Shown: positions 1 to 8,826, numbered from the stretch's first letter. The stretch is 64,000 nucleotides of DNA from Melaminivora sp034675505 (GCA_034675505.1 JAUCDD010000023.1:62001-126000); one strand, 5' to 3'. Numbers and translations are program-made. The notes: generated by a model from the sequence alone, not told the origin.

Positions 1-477
1 CACCAGCTGCTTCGGCGGAAAGCGCTCCTCGTCCACGCCATGCTGCTTGCACAGGCGCTTGACGGCCGAGAGCTGGTCCTGCGTGTCCAGGATCTGGAAG
101 GTGGACGGCAGCCCGGCCAGCTTGTAGTGCGCGCGCAGCAGGCGGTTGCACAGGCCGTGGAAGGTGCCTATCCACATGCCGCGCACGTTGACGGGCAGCA
201 TGGCCGACAGGCGCGCCACCATCTCCTTGGCGGCCTTGTTGGTGAAGGTGACGGCCAGGATGCCGCCGGGCGAGGCCTGGCCCGTCTGCAGCAGCCAGGC
301 GATGCGCGTGGTCAGCACGCGCGTCTTGCCCGAGCCGGCGCCCGCCAGGATCAGCGCGTGGCCGGCGGGCAGGGTGACGGCAGCGAGCTGCTCGGGGTTG
401 AGGTTGTGCAGCAGCGGCGAGGCGGCGCCAGCGCCAACAGGCGCTGGCGCGCCGGAAAACAGGTCTTGGGGAGGCAT
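1..477 (-). CDS. UvrD/Rep-family DNA helicase, N-terminal part (truncated by window edge)
   Basis: This is the first 159 codons of an SF1A 3'-5' DNA helicase acting in DNA repair or replication restart; the rest lies outside the window. The Q-motif region LNPEQLAAV (about residues 26-34), Walker A AGAGSGKT (45-52), motif Ia VTFTNKAAKEM and motif Ib GTFH are all readable. The start at 477 follows a short Pro/Gly/Ala-rich leader and opens divergently from the gene at 565. UvrD, PcrA and Rep cannot be told apart from this fragment. Confidence 0.9.
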   Translation of the reverse strand, partial: MPPQDLFSGAPAPVGAGAASPLLHNLNPEQLAAVTLPAGHALILAGAGSGKTRVLTTRIAWLLQTGQASPGGILAVTFTNKAAKEMVARLSAMLPVNVRGMWIGTFHGLCNRLLRAHYKLAGLPSTFQILDTQDQLSAVKRLCKQHGVDEERFPPKQLV

Positions 478-564
478 GGCCGCATTGTAGAAAGCCGCCC
501 CGCCCGGCCCCGCCCCGCCCCGCCCGGCCCTGCACGCCGCGGGCGGCTGTGCGAACATGCCGCC

Positions 565-1314
565 ATGCCATTGCCTCCTGCCTTGCCGATGGGCGCAGAT
601 ACCCGGCCGCGCGCCCCGGCCGCCCCGGCCGTTTTTTGCGCCGCCCTCGCCGCCGCCCTCGCCCTTGGCACCCCGGCGGCGCAGGCACGGTGCGCCAGCC
701 CTGCGGCCGCGCCGCGCCTGTTGCTGGAGCGCTTCATCAGCGCCGATTGCGCCCAGTGCTGGGCGCAGCCGCCCCTGGCGCCTGCGCCGGACTCGGGAGC
801 GCTGGTGCTGGACTGGATCGTGCCTGGCGAGCGCGGCGACGACGCGCCGCTGGCCGCCGCGGCCACGCCCGAGGCAGCAGCCCGGCAGGCCGGGCTGGGC
901 GGCAGCGCGCACGGGGGCAGCGATGTCCACGTCACCGACCTGCCCGCGCGCCCGCTGGGGCGGCTGCGCGTGGGCCAGGGCCCGCCGGTGGCCGACTACC
1001 TGGGCGCCACGGCGTACTTCACCCCGCCCGCGCACCCGGCCGGCCCCTACCGGCTGAGCGTGGCGCTGGTCGAGTCGATCGCGGCCGGCACCGAAGGCAC
1101 GCCGGTGGCGCGCCAGCTGGTGCGCGGCGCCTTCGACACCACCTGGGCAGCACCTGCCACAGCCACGGCCGCGGCCAGGAAGGGCCAGCACTGGATGGAG
1201 CTGCGCCCCATGCGCATCCCGGAGGGCGCGCAACCCGAACGGCTGCGCGTGCTGGCATGGGTGCAGGATGGCGCGGGCCGGCTGGTGGCGGCGGCCCAGA
1301 GCCGCTGCGAATGA
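565..1314 (+). CDS. Secreted protein of unknown function with a CxxC motif
   Basis: A 249-residue protein I do not recognise. After a charged, Pro-rich start comes a hydrophobic Ala-rich segment ending in an AQA-type signal peptidase site (about residues 20-42), so export is likely. The mature part begins with a strand-like LLLERFISADCAQCWA segment carrying a CxxC pair, which recalls thioredoxin-fold DUF1223-type proteins. That resemblance is weak and is my inference. The GC and codon style match the neighbours. The ATG at 565 was chosen because it places the signal peptide at the N terminus; the same frame stays open further upstream. A terminator follows, so it is probably monocistronic. 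Confidence 0.6.
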   Translation: MPLPPALPMGADTRPRAPAAPAVFCAALAAALALGTPAAQARCASPAAAPRLLLERFISADCAQCWAQPPLAPAPDSGALVLDWIVPGERGDDAPLAAAATPEAAARQAGLGGSAHGGSDVHVTDLPARPLGRLRVGQGPPVADYLGATAYFTPPAHPAGPYRLSVALVESIAAGTEGTPVARQLVRGAFDTTWAAPATATAAARKGQHWMELRPMRIPEGAQPERLRVLAWVQDGAGRLVAAAQSRCE

Positions 1315-1358
1315 CCGTACAAAGGGTGGGCGCGGCGGCGCAACCCTACAATCAGCCA

Positions 1359-1392
1359 CCGGGCCCAAGTTTTCTTGCGCCCGGTTTTTTTT
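1359..1392 (+). terminator. Rho-independent terminator after the secreted protein gene
   Basis: The inverted repeat CCGGGC...GCCCGG is followed by eight T residues. It lies 45 bases after the stop at 1314 and before guaC. Confidence 0.7.
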
Positions 1393-1520
1393 GCGCCTGC
1401 GCCCTGCAGGAGCCTGCTGCCGGCCCCCTGCCGCGCAGCACGACGGAAAGCCGGCCGCAGACCAAGCGCCCTCGCCCCTGAAATTCTCTGCGGGCGACCT
1501 CTACCGGAGCTTGGAACCTC

Positions 1521-2498
1521 ATGGAAATCTTCGACTACGACAACATCCTGCTGCTGCCGCGCAAGTGCCGCGTGCAAAGCCGCTCCGAGTGCGACGCCAG
1601 CGTGGAACTCGGCGGGCGCCGCTTCAAGCTGCCGGTGGTGCCGGCCAACATGAAGACGGTGGTGGACGAGCAGATCTGCACCTGGCTGGCGCAAAACGGC
1701 TACTTCTACGTCATGCACCGGTTCGACCTGGACAACGTGCAGTTCGTGCGCGAGATGCACGCCAAGGGCTGCTTTGCCTCGATCTCGCTGGGCGTGAAAA
1801 GGCCCGACTACGAAACCGTGGACCGCTTCGCCGCCGAAGGACTGTGCCCCGAATACATCACCATCGACATCGCGCACGGCCACGCCGACACCGTGAAGGA
1901 GATGATCGGCTACCTGAAAGCCAAGCTGCCCAAGGCCTTCGTGATCGCCGGCAACGTGGGCACGCCCGAGGCGGTGATCGACCTGGAGAACTGGGGCGCG
2001 GACGCCACCAAGGTCGGCATCGGCCCGGGCAAGGTCTGCATCACCAAGCTCAAGACCGGCTTTGGCACCGGCGGCTGGCAGCTGTCGGCGCTCAAGTGGT
2101 GCGCGCGCGTGGCGACCAAGCCCATCATTGCCGACGGCGGCATCAGGAGCCACGGCGACATCGCCAAGAGCATCCGCTTCGGCGCGACCATGGTCATGGT
2201 CGGCTCGCTGTTTGCGGGCCACGAGGAATCGCCCGGCAAGACCGTCGAGGTGGATGGCGAGCTGTTCAAGGAGTACTACGGCTCGGCCTCGGACTTCAAC
2301 AAGGGCGAGTACAAGCACGTGGAAGGCAAGCGCATCCTGGAGCCCGTCAAGGGCCGCCTGGCCGACACGCTGGTCGAGATGGAGCAGGACGTGCAAAGCT
2401 CGATCAGCTACTCCGGCGGCACCAGGCTCATGGACATCCGCAAGGTGAACTACGTCATCCTGGGCGGGGACAACGCGGGCGAACACCTGCTGATGTGA
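1521..2498 (+). CDS. guaC: GMP reductase (type-2 GuaC)
   Basis: Converts GMP to IMP with NADPH and release of ammonia, linking guanine and adenine nucleotide pools in the cytoplasm. The 325-residue length and the motifs fit the short type found in Bacillus rather than the E. coli type. They include the catalytic loop IGPGKVCITK with Cys173, the phosphate-binding segment IIADGGIRSHGDIAKS, and FGATMVMVGSLFAGHEE. No CBS domains are present, which separates it from IMP dehydrogenase. The ATG at 1521 gives the family N terminus MEIFDYDNILLLPRKC. It stands alone between a terminator and a tRNA gene. Confidence 0.95.
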   Translation: MEIFDYDNILLLPRKCRVQSRSECDASVELGGRRFKLPVVPANMKTVVDEQICTWLAQNGYFYVMHRFDLDNVQFVREMHAKGCFASISLGVKRPDYETVDRFAAEGLCPEYITIDIAHGHADTVKEMIGYLKAKLPKAFVIAGNVGTPEAVIDLENWGADATKVGIGPGKVCITKLKTGFGTGGWQLSALKWCARVATKPIIADGGIRSHGDIAKSIRFGATMVMVGSLFAGHEESPGKTVEVDGELFKEYYGSASDFNKGEYKHVEGKRILEPVKGRLADTLVEMEQDVQSSISYSGGTRLMDIRKVNYVILGGDNAGEHLLM

Positions 2499-2578
2499 TT
2501 TTTCCGCCCGCTGTTTTTTGCGCGGTCGAAAATCGTGCATAATTGCGGACTTCGCTGCAGCGCACCGCACAGCGAATC

Positions 2579-2654
2579 GGGCTCTTAGCTCAGTTGGTAG
2601 AGCAGCGGACTCTTAATCCGTTGGTCGAGTGTTCGAGTCACTCAGGGCCCACCA
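2579..2654 (+). tRNA. tRNA-Lys (anticodon CTT)
   Basis: A 76-base cloverleaf. The acceptor stem GGGCTCT pairs with AGGGCCC with one G-T pair. The D-arm is AGCTCAGTTGGTAGAGCA, the anticodon loop is CTCTTAA with CTT at 34-36, the T-loop is TTCGAGT, and the 3' ACCA end is encoded. Confidence 0.97.
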
Positions 2655-2661
2655 AAAATTC

Positions 2662-2700
2662 AACCCGCTACGGCTTCAAGGCTGTAGCGGGTTTTCTTTT
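2662..2700 (+). terminator. Terminator after tRNA-Lys
   Basis: The ten-base stem AACCCGCTAC / GTAGCGGGTT is followed by TTCTTTT, eight bases after the tRNA end. Confidence 0.85.
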
Positions 2701-2856
2701 GGGCCCGCGCAATGACGGAAAAACCAGGGCCGGCTGCGGCCCCGCCCCTGCACCCGGAAACGCCACGGCCCAGGAAAACGGAAAGGCGCCAGCGCGGCTG
2801 CGCAATGCAGCCACACCGGCGCCTCTTCAGGACGCGGCCCTTATCCGGGCCGGTTC

Positions 2857-3174
2857 TCAGTAGCGGTTGCCGCCACCACGGTAGCCGCCGCGATCGGCGC
2901 CACCGCCAAAGCCGCCCGTGCGCGGCTCCATGGGGCGGGCCACGTTCACCGTGAGGGCGCGGCCTTCCAGGGGCTGGCCGTTCAGGCCGTCGATGGCGGC
3001 TTGCGCCTCGGCATCGCTGCCCATCTCGACGAAGCCGAAGCCCTTGGAGCGGCCGGTGTCGCGCTCCATCATGACCTTGGCGGAGTTGACGTTGCCGTAC
3101 TGCGAGAACGCTTGCTGCAGCGATTCATCGCGCACGGAGTAGGCCAGGTTGCCCACGTAGAGTCGGTTGTTCAT
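2857..3174 (-). CDS. Glycine-rich RRM RNA-binding protein
   Basis: A 105-residue single-RRM protein. RNP2 is LYVGNL (residues 5-10) and RNP1 is KGFGFVEM (44-51); a Gly/Arg tail begins near residue 88. This is the size and layout of the small cold-inducible RNA-binding proteins of proteobacteria and cyanobacteria, thought to act as RNA chaperones. The start is placed at MNNRLYVGNL (3174) because that is the canonical RRM N terminus; an earlier in-frame ATG would add 13 residues. It lies downstream of infA on the same strand, so both may belong to a translation or cold-response group (inference). Confidence 0.88.
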   Translation of the reverse strand: MNNRLYVGNLAYSVRDESLQQAFSQYGNVNSAKVMMERDTGRSKGFGFVEMGSDAEAQAAIDGLNGQPLEGRALTVNVARPMEPRTGGFGGGADRGGYRGGGNRY

Positions 3175-3245
3175 GGATGTCTTTTCTTTCGTACAGATAA
3201 AAGGGCTGGCCACTCGGGCTGCGCCCTGGGGGAAATCAGGCCGTG

Positions 3246-3509
3246 TCAGCGGCGCCGACGGGGAGGCGGTGCACCGGTGCGGGTGCGGTTTTCGATGTGG
3301 CGGAAGGTGATGCGGCCCTTGGTCAGGTCGTAGGGCGACATCTCCAGGGTCACGAGGTCACCGGCCAGGATGCGGATGCGGAACTTGCGCATCTTGCCGC
3401 CGGTGTAGGCGATGAGTGGGTGGCCATTGTCGAGAGTCACGCGGTAGCGGGCGTCGGGCAGGACTTCATCGACTTTTCCCTGCATTTCAATCAGTTCTTC
3501 TTTGGCCAC
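3246..3509 (-). CDS. infA: Translation initiation factor IF-1 with basic C-terminal tail
   Basis: An S1/OB-fold protein binding the ribosomal A site during initiation. The body AKEELIEMQGKVDEVLPD...YTGGKMRKFRIRILAGD...SPYDLTKGRITFRHIE is IF-1. It is 87 residues instead of the usual 72 because of the tail NRTRTGAPPPRRRR. The start is GTG at 3509, where an AAGGAG Shine-Dalgarno sits at good spacing and the family N terminus begins. It is not in a ribosomal protein operon here, which fits the second IF-1 gene many betaproteobacteria carry next to cold-response genes (inference). A TATAAT-like box on this strand at 3762-3767 could belong to its promoter, but I see no clear -35. Confidence 0.93.
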   Translation of the reverse strand: MAKEELIEMQGKVDEVLPDARYRVTLDNGHPLIAYTGGKMRKFRIRILAGDLVTLEMSPYDLTKGRITFRHIENRTRTGAPPPRRRR

Positions 3510-3780
3510 GAGACTCCTTGGGTAATGGGTGGATGGGACGCAAAAAGCCGGCGCGCTGCGCGTGGCGCGGCCGGGCAGGCAAGGCGGCGGGCCCGGCCTG
3601 CGCTGCGGGCCGGCGGCGCGTCCGGCGGCGCCCGCGCCGCGCGGGACAGCCCGGGCGCGGGGCGGGGATTGCGCCAGGAAAGCCTGCTTCTGGCCGGCGG
3701 CGGCCCAAAGCGGCTGCAAAAACGCCGGCTCGCCCAAAGGGGCCAGCCGGCAAAGCCGCAAATTATAACCCGCAAGCGCT
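3510..3780. other. Non-coding GC-rich stretch upstream of infA
   Basis: Every open frame here is extremely rich in Ala/Arg/Pro/Gly and looks like a GC artefact. The only signals are the infA Shine-Dalgarno at its left edge and a minus-strand TATAAT at 3762-3767. Confidence 0.5.
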
Positions 3781-3807
3781 AAAAAAGCGAGTTTTTATGA
3801 TCGCTTT
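3781..3807 (-). terminator. Probable terminator of the CobN-like/ExbB/DUF2149 operon
   Basis: Read on the minus strand, AAAGCGA pairs with TCGCTTT across a ten-base loop and the 3' arm runs into TTTTTT. It starts about 45 bases after the DUF2149 stop. Confidence 0.6.
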
Positions 3808-3852
3808 CCCTGCGCGCCCGGTTCTTTGCAGCCTGAGGGCCTGTTCGTGCTC

Positions 3853-4188
3853 TTACTGCCCCGGAGTGGGCGCAGCCTCGGGGACGTAGACCATGGAGCC
3901 GTCCTTGAGCCGGTAGGCCACGCCCGCCTTGGCGCCCTGGCCTTCGCCGATCTCGCCGCTGGCCTTGTAGCGCTCGACCTTCTGGCCTTCCTTGACGATG
4001 ACCTCCATGTCGGCCTTGCCCGGGTTCCGGATGACCGTGACCGATTCGGCGGAAAACGGGTTGGCCGCGCTGTTGGCCACCGCCAGCAGCAGTGCGGCGA
4101 TGACGACCAGGAACACGTCGATCAGGTTGACCACCGACAGGATGGGATCGTCCGCCTCCAGGTCGTCCATCAGGCGCAGGCGGCTCAT
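3853..4188 (-). CDS. DUF2149 protein, ExbD-like membrane partner (HmuV-type)
   Basis: A 111-residue protein with one N-terminal membrane helix (about residues 20-36) and a small periplasmic domain. The helix reads VVNLIDVFLVVIAALLLA, with Asp24 where ExbD/TolR proteins carry their proton-relay Asp. I infer that it partners the ExbB-like protein encoded just before it; the two genes overlap by ATGA. DUF2149 genes are known next to CobN-like and MotA/TolQ/ExbB genes, including the last gene of the hmu heme operon of Porphyromonas/Bacteroides. The biochemical role of the family is not established. A terminator-like hairpin follows. Confidence 0.85.
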   Translation of the reverse strand: MSRLRLMDDLEADDPILSVVNLIDVFLVVIAALLLAVANSAANPFSAESVTVIRNPGKADMEVIVKEGQKVERYKASGEIGEGQGAKAGVAYRLKDGSMVYVPEAAPTPGQ

Positions 4189-4721
4189 TGCGCGCCCTCC
4201 AGCGCCAGGGCGGCGACGGGGTCGTGCGCGGGCGCCGGGGCGCTCGCGCCGTATTCGATGGCCGCCAGGTCCACGGCATACCAGCGCCGGCGCACGTTCA
4301 CCACCGTGTAGCTGACCGAGGCCGCCAGCAGCGCCAGGATCACCGCCGAGAACGCCACGGTGAGGTTGCGCGAGACGTCCTGCATCTGCCCGTCGGACAG
4401 CGCCATCAGCGCCGGCCCCATGGGGATCATGGTGGCCACCAGGCCCAGCATGGGCGCGATGCGCGTGGCGATGCGCGCGAACTCCATGCGCCGGGTGGCC
4501 AGCGCCTCCAGCTCGAGCGGGGTCAGGCGCGGGTTGCGCGCCAGCGCCTGCGCCAGCTCGAAGCCGCCGGCGTGGCCCGCGTGGCGCTGCCAGGCCTGCC
4601 AGGCGAAGGCGCCCAGCGCGTAGAAGGCATGCACGAACAACACGGCGATCAGCAGCAGCACGGGCACGAGGAACAGCTGGCTGGCGGAGTACATCCAGGA
4701 TTCGATGGGATTGGCGGTCAT
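4185..4721 (-). CDS. MotA/TolQ/ExbB-family proton channel protein
   Basis: A 178-residue inner-membrane protein. One helix sits near the N terminus (about 12-40). After a cytoplasmic stretch that includes LTPLELEALATRRMEFARIATRIAPMLGLVATMIPMG come two more helices ending in VSYTVVNVRRRW. This is the three-helix ExbB/TolQ plan with the conserved Pro/Gly-rich helix start. It should couple the proton gradient to work in the periplasm together with the DUF2149 protein (ATGA overlap) and probably the CobN-like protein encoded 22 bases upstream. It is shorter than a typical ExbB and is a dedicated copy: no classical ExbD or TonB gene lies nearby. Confidence 0.9.
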   Translation of the reverse strand: MTANPIESWMYSASQLFLVPVLLLIAVLFVHAFYALGAFAWQAWQRHAGHAGGFELAQALARNPRLTPLELEALATRRMEFARIATRIAPMLGLVATMIPMGPALMALSDGQMQDVSRNLTVAFSAVILALLAASVSYTVVNVRRRWYAVDLAAIEYGASAPAPAHDPVAALALEGAQ

Positions 4722-4743
4722 GGTGGCGAAGGGGTGGTGGGAC

Positions 4744-7700
4744 TCAGTTGGAAAGGACAGGGGAAGGGTGGCGAGGCGAGCGGCGGGGCGCGCGATGGCG
4801 CCGGCGCTGCCCGAGCGCCCCGGCGCCGCTGATGCCCGCCAGCGCCATGGTCAGCAGCAGCGTGGCGGGAGGGGTGGGCGGCGCTGGGGCGGGCTCGACC
4901 TTGGCCAGGCGCATGCCGGTGACGACCGGCGGCGCGGGCGGTGCGGCTTCAGGTTGGGACTCAGGCGCGGGCTGGGCCGGGGCCTGCGGCGCGGCCGGCG
5001 CGGCGGCGGCTTTTGCCGGCGCTGGCGCCTGCAGGCCCCAGCCCGCATGGGCCGCACCGGCGGCGCCCTGCGCGACGAATTCGGCAAAGCGCGCGTTGTC
5101 GCTGCGCACGTCATGGCGCTGCGCCAGTTCGCGCCAGCGCTGTTTCAGCTCGCGCACGGTGGCGGCGTCGGCCTGCCAGTAGCCCTGGCGCGCGGCCTCC
5201 AGCATGCGCTCGATGGTCTGCGCCAGCGCGTGCGGGTTGTGCGCCTCGAACCATTGCGCGAGGCCCAGCCGGTGCTTGTCGCGCACGTACACGTCGGCCA
5301 TCTCCTGCCACTGGTCGTCGCGCACGATCTCCCGCGCCGTGGCCGTCCAGCCCCACAGGTTGTTGGTCGCGTCCAGCACCTGCAGCGTGCCGGCGTAGCC
5401 CTCTTTCATCAGGCCCTGGATGTAGCCGGGGTGGAACTGGCGCGTGGCCAGCTCCTTGGCCAGGAACTGCGCGGCGCCCTCCACGCGGCCGCTGCCCGCG
5501 CCGCGCAGGTTGCTGATGTACAGCTCGGGCGCGCGGCCATCCAGGTGGCGCACGGCCAGGGCGATGCCGCCCAGGTACTGGAAGGGGTCGTCGGTGGTCA
5601 GCATGCCGTACAGGTTGGAGCTGCGCGAGAGCACTGCGCCCTCGGTGCCGCGCAGGTGCTCGGCGTACAGGTTGATGGCCTGCCCGCCGCGGCCGGCCGC
5701 GCCGGGCACGCCGGCCTGGCCCCATTGCGATTCGTCCGGGCCGTAGGCGTACTGCATCTTCGACAGGTACAGCCGGGCCAGCTTGGCGTCGCCCTCGGCC
5801 TTGCCCTGCCAGGTGTCGGTGGCCAGCGTGGCGTCGTCCAGGCCGGTGCCGTAGCGCCCGCTCTCCGAGGCGAAGATGCGCGTGGCGCCGGCCAGTTCGG
5901 CGGCGCGCGCGTCGGCGCCGGCGGCGCGCAGCCGGGCCTCGATGCGCGCGGCGTTGGCGGCCACCGGGTTGTCGGCCTCGTCCCGCGCGCGCGCAGCCAG
6001 CAGCACGGCCTGCGCCAGGTGCTGCATGACGTTCGGGAAGTGGTCGCGGTACAGGCCGGTGGCCGACAGCACCACGTCCACGCGCGCGCGGCCCAGCTGC
6101 GCGCGTGGCACCAGCTGCACGCCGGTGACGCGCCCGCCGGCGTCCCACACCGGCTCGGCGCCCAGCAGCCACAGCGCCTGGGCTTCGAGCATGCCGAAAT
6201 GGCGCATGGTCTCGACCGACCACAGGCTGAACGTGAGCTTGGCCGGCTGGCGGCCATGCAGGCGGCGGTGCTCGGCCAGCAGATCTTCGGCGGCCTGCTT
6301 GCCCGCCTCCCAGGCCTGCCTGGTCGGGATGCGCGAGGGGTCGAAGCCGTACAGGTTGCGGCCCGTGGGGTAGGCGTCGGGGTTCTTGATCGGGTCGCCG
6401 CCGTAGGAGGTGGGCAGGTAGCGGCCGTCCAGCACGGCCAGCAGGCCGGGCAGCTCGCCCTGCGCGCCCAGGCGCCCGTAGGCCACGCGCGCGGCCTCCA
6501 GCTGCGCTTGCAGCGCCGGCGGCAGGCCGCCGGTGGGCTCGCCGCGCACCACGTGGCGCTCCAGCAGCTGGTAGGGCGCGGTCTGCGCCAGCCGCTCCCA
6601 GGGGCCGACCAGCGCCTCGTCCAGGTCGGCTTCGGGCACGCCGGCGTGCTGCGCGGCCGCCTGCCAGAAGGGCTTGCCCAGCATCAGCAGCACGGTACCC
6701 AGGCGGTGCGGCGCATCGGGCGCGCGGCCCAGGGTGTGCAGGCCCTGCGGCTGGGCGGTCTGTGCCAGCTCGTGCAGGTGGCCGTGCAGCACGTCGACGA
6801 AGGCGGCGAACTGGCTGCGCGCGCGCGGCTCGCTCCAGCCCAGGTCGGCCAGCACGCGCTCTTTCTTCGCCGCGGCCAGCAGGTCGGCCGCCATGCGCTC
6901 GCGCACCGGGCCGTCGTCCTGCTGCTGCCACTGGTGCAGCAGGTCGTGCAGCTGCGTCAGCGCCTCGTGCAGGCCGCCGGGGGCAAAAGGCGGCGTCTGG
7001 TGGCTGACCACCGTCGCGCGCCCGCGCCGCTTGGCCTGCGTGGCCTCGCCGATGTTGTCGGCGATGTAGGGGTAGGCGACCGGGATGTCGCCCAGGGCCA
7101 GCAGCGGCGCGTCGAACACCGACAGGCCGCGCTCCTTGCCGGGCAGCCACTCCTGCGTGCCGTGCGTGCCGAAGTGCACCAGCGCGTCGTTGCCCTGGCG
7201 CGTCCACAGGTAGGTGGCCAGGTAGTGGTGCGGCGGCAGCGCGGTGGTGGAGTGGTAGATCTCCTTATCCCGGCCCTGCGCATCCAGGCTGCCGGGCGCG
7301 GCGCCGCTGCGCCCGGGCTGCGGCAGCACGGTGACGTGGCCCAGCTGCAGGCGCGGGATGGCGAAGTACGCCCTGCCCTGCTGGCGCACGACCCAGGGCG
7401 ACTGCTCGGGCTCGCCCCAGGCGCGGCGCAGCGCCTCCTGCGTGGGCGCGGGCAGCGTGGCCAGCCAGGCGCGGTAGTCCTGCACCGGCAGCAGCGCGGC
7501 CAGGCCGTCCTGCACCAGCGGGGCCAGCTCGCCGCCGCGATACGCCGGGGCCAGCAGGCGCTGCAGCAGGGCGATGAGCGGCGCCTCGTCCGGCGCCTCG
7601 GTGCGGTAGCCGGCCTGCACCAGCGCGGCGAGCAGGCCTTGCAGGCTGCGCGGCACGTTCAGAAACGAGGCCGACAGGTTCTTCTCGCCTGCCGGGTAGT

Positions 7701-8808
7701 TCCAGAACATGACGGCCACGCGCTTGTCGGCGTTGGCGGTGCGCTGCAGGCGCGCCAGGTTCAGCGCCTTGGCGACCACGGCGGCGGCCTGCGCGGCAAT
7801 GGGCACGATCTGCTCGTCACCCTGGCGCACGGCCGAGGCGACCTGGATATCGGTCACGCCGGCGAACTCGGCCTGCGCCAGGTAGAACGGCACGTCCATG
7901 GGCGCGACGCCCTGCGCGCTGGCGGCCCAGTCGGCCTCGTCGCCGCGGCGGTAGGTCATGGCCTGGATGACGGGGATGCCCAGCCGCTCGAACTCGGCGC
8001 GCCGCTCCTGCGCGTTCAGCATGATCTGGGTGTTGATCAGCACGTCGGCCAGCACCGGCGTGCCCGCGCCGCCCGGCTGCAGCACCTGCGCGAAGCCGCC
8101 GCCGCCCATCATGGGCGTGTAGAACGGCAGCGCCACGGCGCCGCCGGCCTCGATGCGCGCGATCAGGTCGTCGATGAAGTCGGTCTGCATGGAAGCCACG
8201 TACTGCTGGTGCAGCGCAATCGCCACCACCGGCGGGCGCGCGCCGGTGCCCGGCTGCACGCCCCGGGCCTGCAGGTAGGCCAGCGGGTCGGCGGCGACCA
8301 GGCCGCCCTGGCGCGGGTGGTAGATGCCGGTCTTGGGAAACACCACCGGCGCGGGGGCGGCGGCCAGCGCGTCGCCACCGGCCAGCTGCGCCGCCAGCGT
8401 GGCGAAGAAGCCCTGGTAGTTGGCGCGCCCGCCGCTGGCGTAGTAGCCCACCAGCCGGCGCGCCACGGCCTCGGGCAGGCCACCGCCCCAGGCCGGCTGG
8501 GCGTCGTACAGCCAGGCGTGCGGCGCGGCCAGGCCGGGCAGCGCGCGCGCCAGGCGCTCGCGCACCTGGTCCTGCTGGTAGCTGTCGAAGAACACGGCAT
8601 CCATGCCGCGCCACAGGCCTGCGTCCACGTCGGCCGGCAGGCTGGCCAGGTAGCGCACCTCCAGCTGCAGGCCCAGCGGCTGGGCGATCTGCTGCAGCTG
8701 GCGGAACTTGCCCGCCGGCACGTTGCCGGTGGCGATGAACAGCACCGAGGCCGCCTGCGCGCCGCCGGCCGCCAGCAGCAGCGCCAGCATCCAAAACCAT
8801 CGTTTCAT
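4744..8808 (-). CDS. Secreted, membrane-anchored CobN-like chelatase (HmuS-type)
   Basis: A 1354-residue CobN/BchH-superfamily protein. Unlike true CobN it begins with a signal peptide (MKRWFWMLALLLAAGGAQA). It ends with a Pro/Ala-rich linker (about the last 100 to 40 residues), one hydrophobic helix and an Arg-rich tail, so the catalytic body should be periplasmic and tethered by its C terminus. Family motifs present are NYPAGEKNLSASFLNVPRSL, HFGTHGTQEWLPGK and YPTGRNLYGFDPSRIPT. Linkage to an ExbB-like channel, a DUF2149 protein and a TonB-dependent receptor matches hmu heme-acquisition operons, where the CobN-like HmuS is implicated in taking iron out of heme. By that comparison this protein may remove or insert a metal in an imported tetrapyrrole; standard annotation would be cobaltochelatase subunit CobN. 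The start at 8808 is ATG; a TTG at 8817 has a closer GGAGG and would add three residues. Confidence 0.88.
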   Translation of the reverse strand: MKRWFWMLALLLAAGGAQAASVLFIATGNVPAGKFRQLQQIAQPLGLQLEVRYLASLPADVDAGLWRGMDAVFFDSYQQDQVRERLARALPGLAAPHAWLYDAQPAWGGGLPEAVARRLVGYYASGGRANYQGFFATLAAQLAGGDALAAAPAPVVFPKTGIYHPRQGGLVAADPLAYLQARGVQPGTGARPPVVAIALHQQYVASMQTDFIDDLIARIEAGGAVALPFYTPMMGGGGFAQVLQPGGAGTPVLADVLINTQIMLNAQERRAEFERLGIPVIQAMTYRRGDEADWAASAQGVAPMDVPFYLAQAEFAGVTDIQVASAVRQGDEQIVPIAAQAAAVVAKALNLARLQRTANADKRVAVMFWNYPAGEKNLSASFLNVPRSLQGLLAALVQAGYRTEAPDEAPLIALLQRLLAPAYRGGELAPLVQDGLAALLPVQDYRAWLATLPAPTQEALRRAWGEPEQSPWVVRQQGRAYFAIPRLQLGHVTVLPQPGRSGAAPGSLDAQGRDKEIYHSTTALPPHHYLATYLWTRQGNDALVHFGTHGTQEWLPGKERGLSVFDAPLLALGDIPVAYPYIADNIGEATQAKRRGRATVVSHQTPPFAPGGLHEALTQLHDLLHQWQQQDDGPVRERMAADLLAAAKKERVLADLGWSEPRARSQFAAFVDVLHGHLHELAQTAQPQGLHTLGRAPDAPHRLGTVLLMLGKPFWQAAAQHAGVPEADLDEALVGPWERLAQTAPYQLLERHVVRGEPTGGLPPALQAQLEAARVAYGRLGAQGELPGLLAVLDGRYLPTSYGGDPIKNPDAYPTGRNLYGFDPSRIPTRQAWEAGKQAAEDLLAEHRRLHGRQPAKLTFSLWSVETMRHFGMLEAQALWLLGAEPVWDAGGRVTGVQLVPRAQLGRARVDVVLSATGLYRDHFPNVMQHLAQAVLLAARARDEADNPVAANAARIEARLRAAGADARAAELAGATRIFASESGRYGTGLDDATLATDTWQGKAEGDAKLARLYLSKMQYAYGPDESQWGQAGVPGAAGRGGQAINLYAEHLRGTEGAVLSRSSNLYGMLTTDDPFQYLGGIALAVRHLDGRAPELYISNLRGAGSGRVEGAAQFLAKELATRQFHPGYIQGLMKEGYAGTLQVLDATNNLWGWTATAREIVRDDQWQEMADVYVRDKHRLGLAQWFEAHNPHALAQTIERMLEAARQGYWQADAATVRELKQRWRELAQRHDVRSDNARFAEFVAQGAAGAAHAGWGLQAPAPAKAAAAPAAPQAPAQPAPESQPEAAPPAPPVVTGMRLAKVEPAPAPPTPPATLLLTMALAGISGAGALGQRRRHRAPRRSPRHPSPVLSN

Positions 8809-8826
8809 GGTCGTCAAAAGGCCTCC

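Noticed and set aside
4744..8808. Straight annotation of this gene as B12-synthesis CobN
   Set aside because: Signal peptide, C-terminal anchor, ExbB/DUF2149 neighbours and a Fur-like promoter point to a periplasmic HmuS-type role; the cytoplasmic CobN is at 57842.
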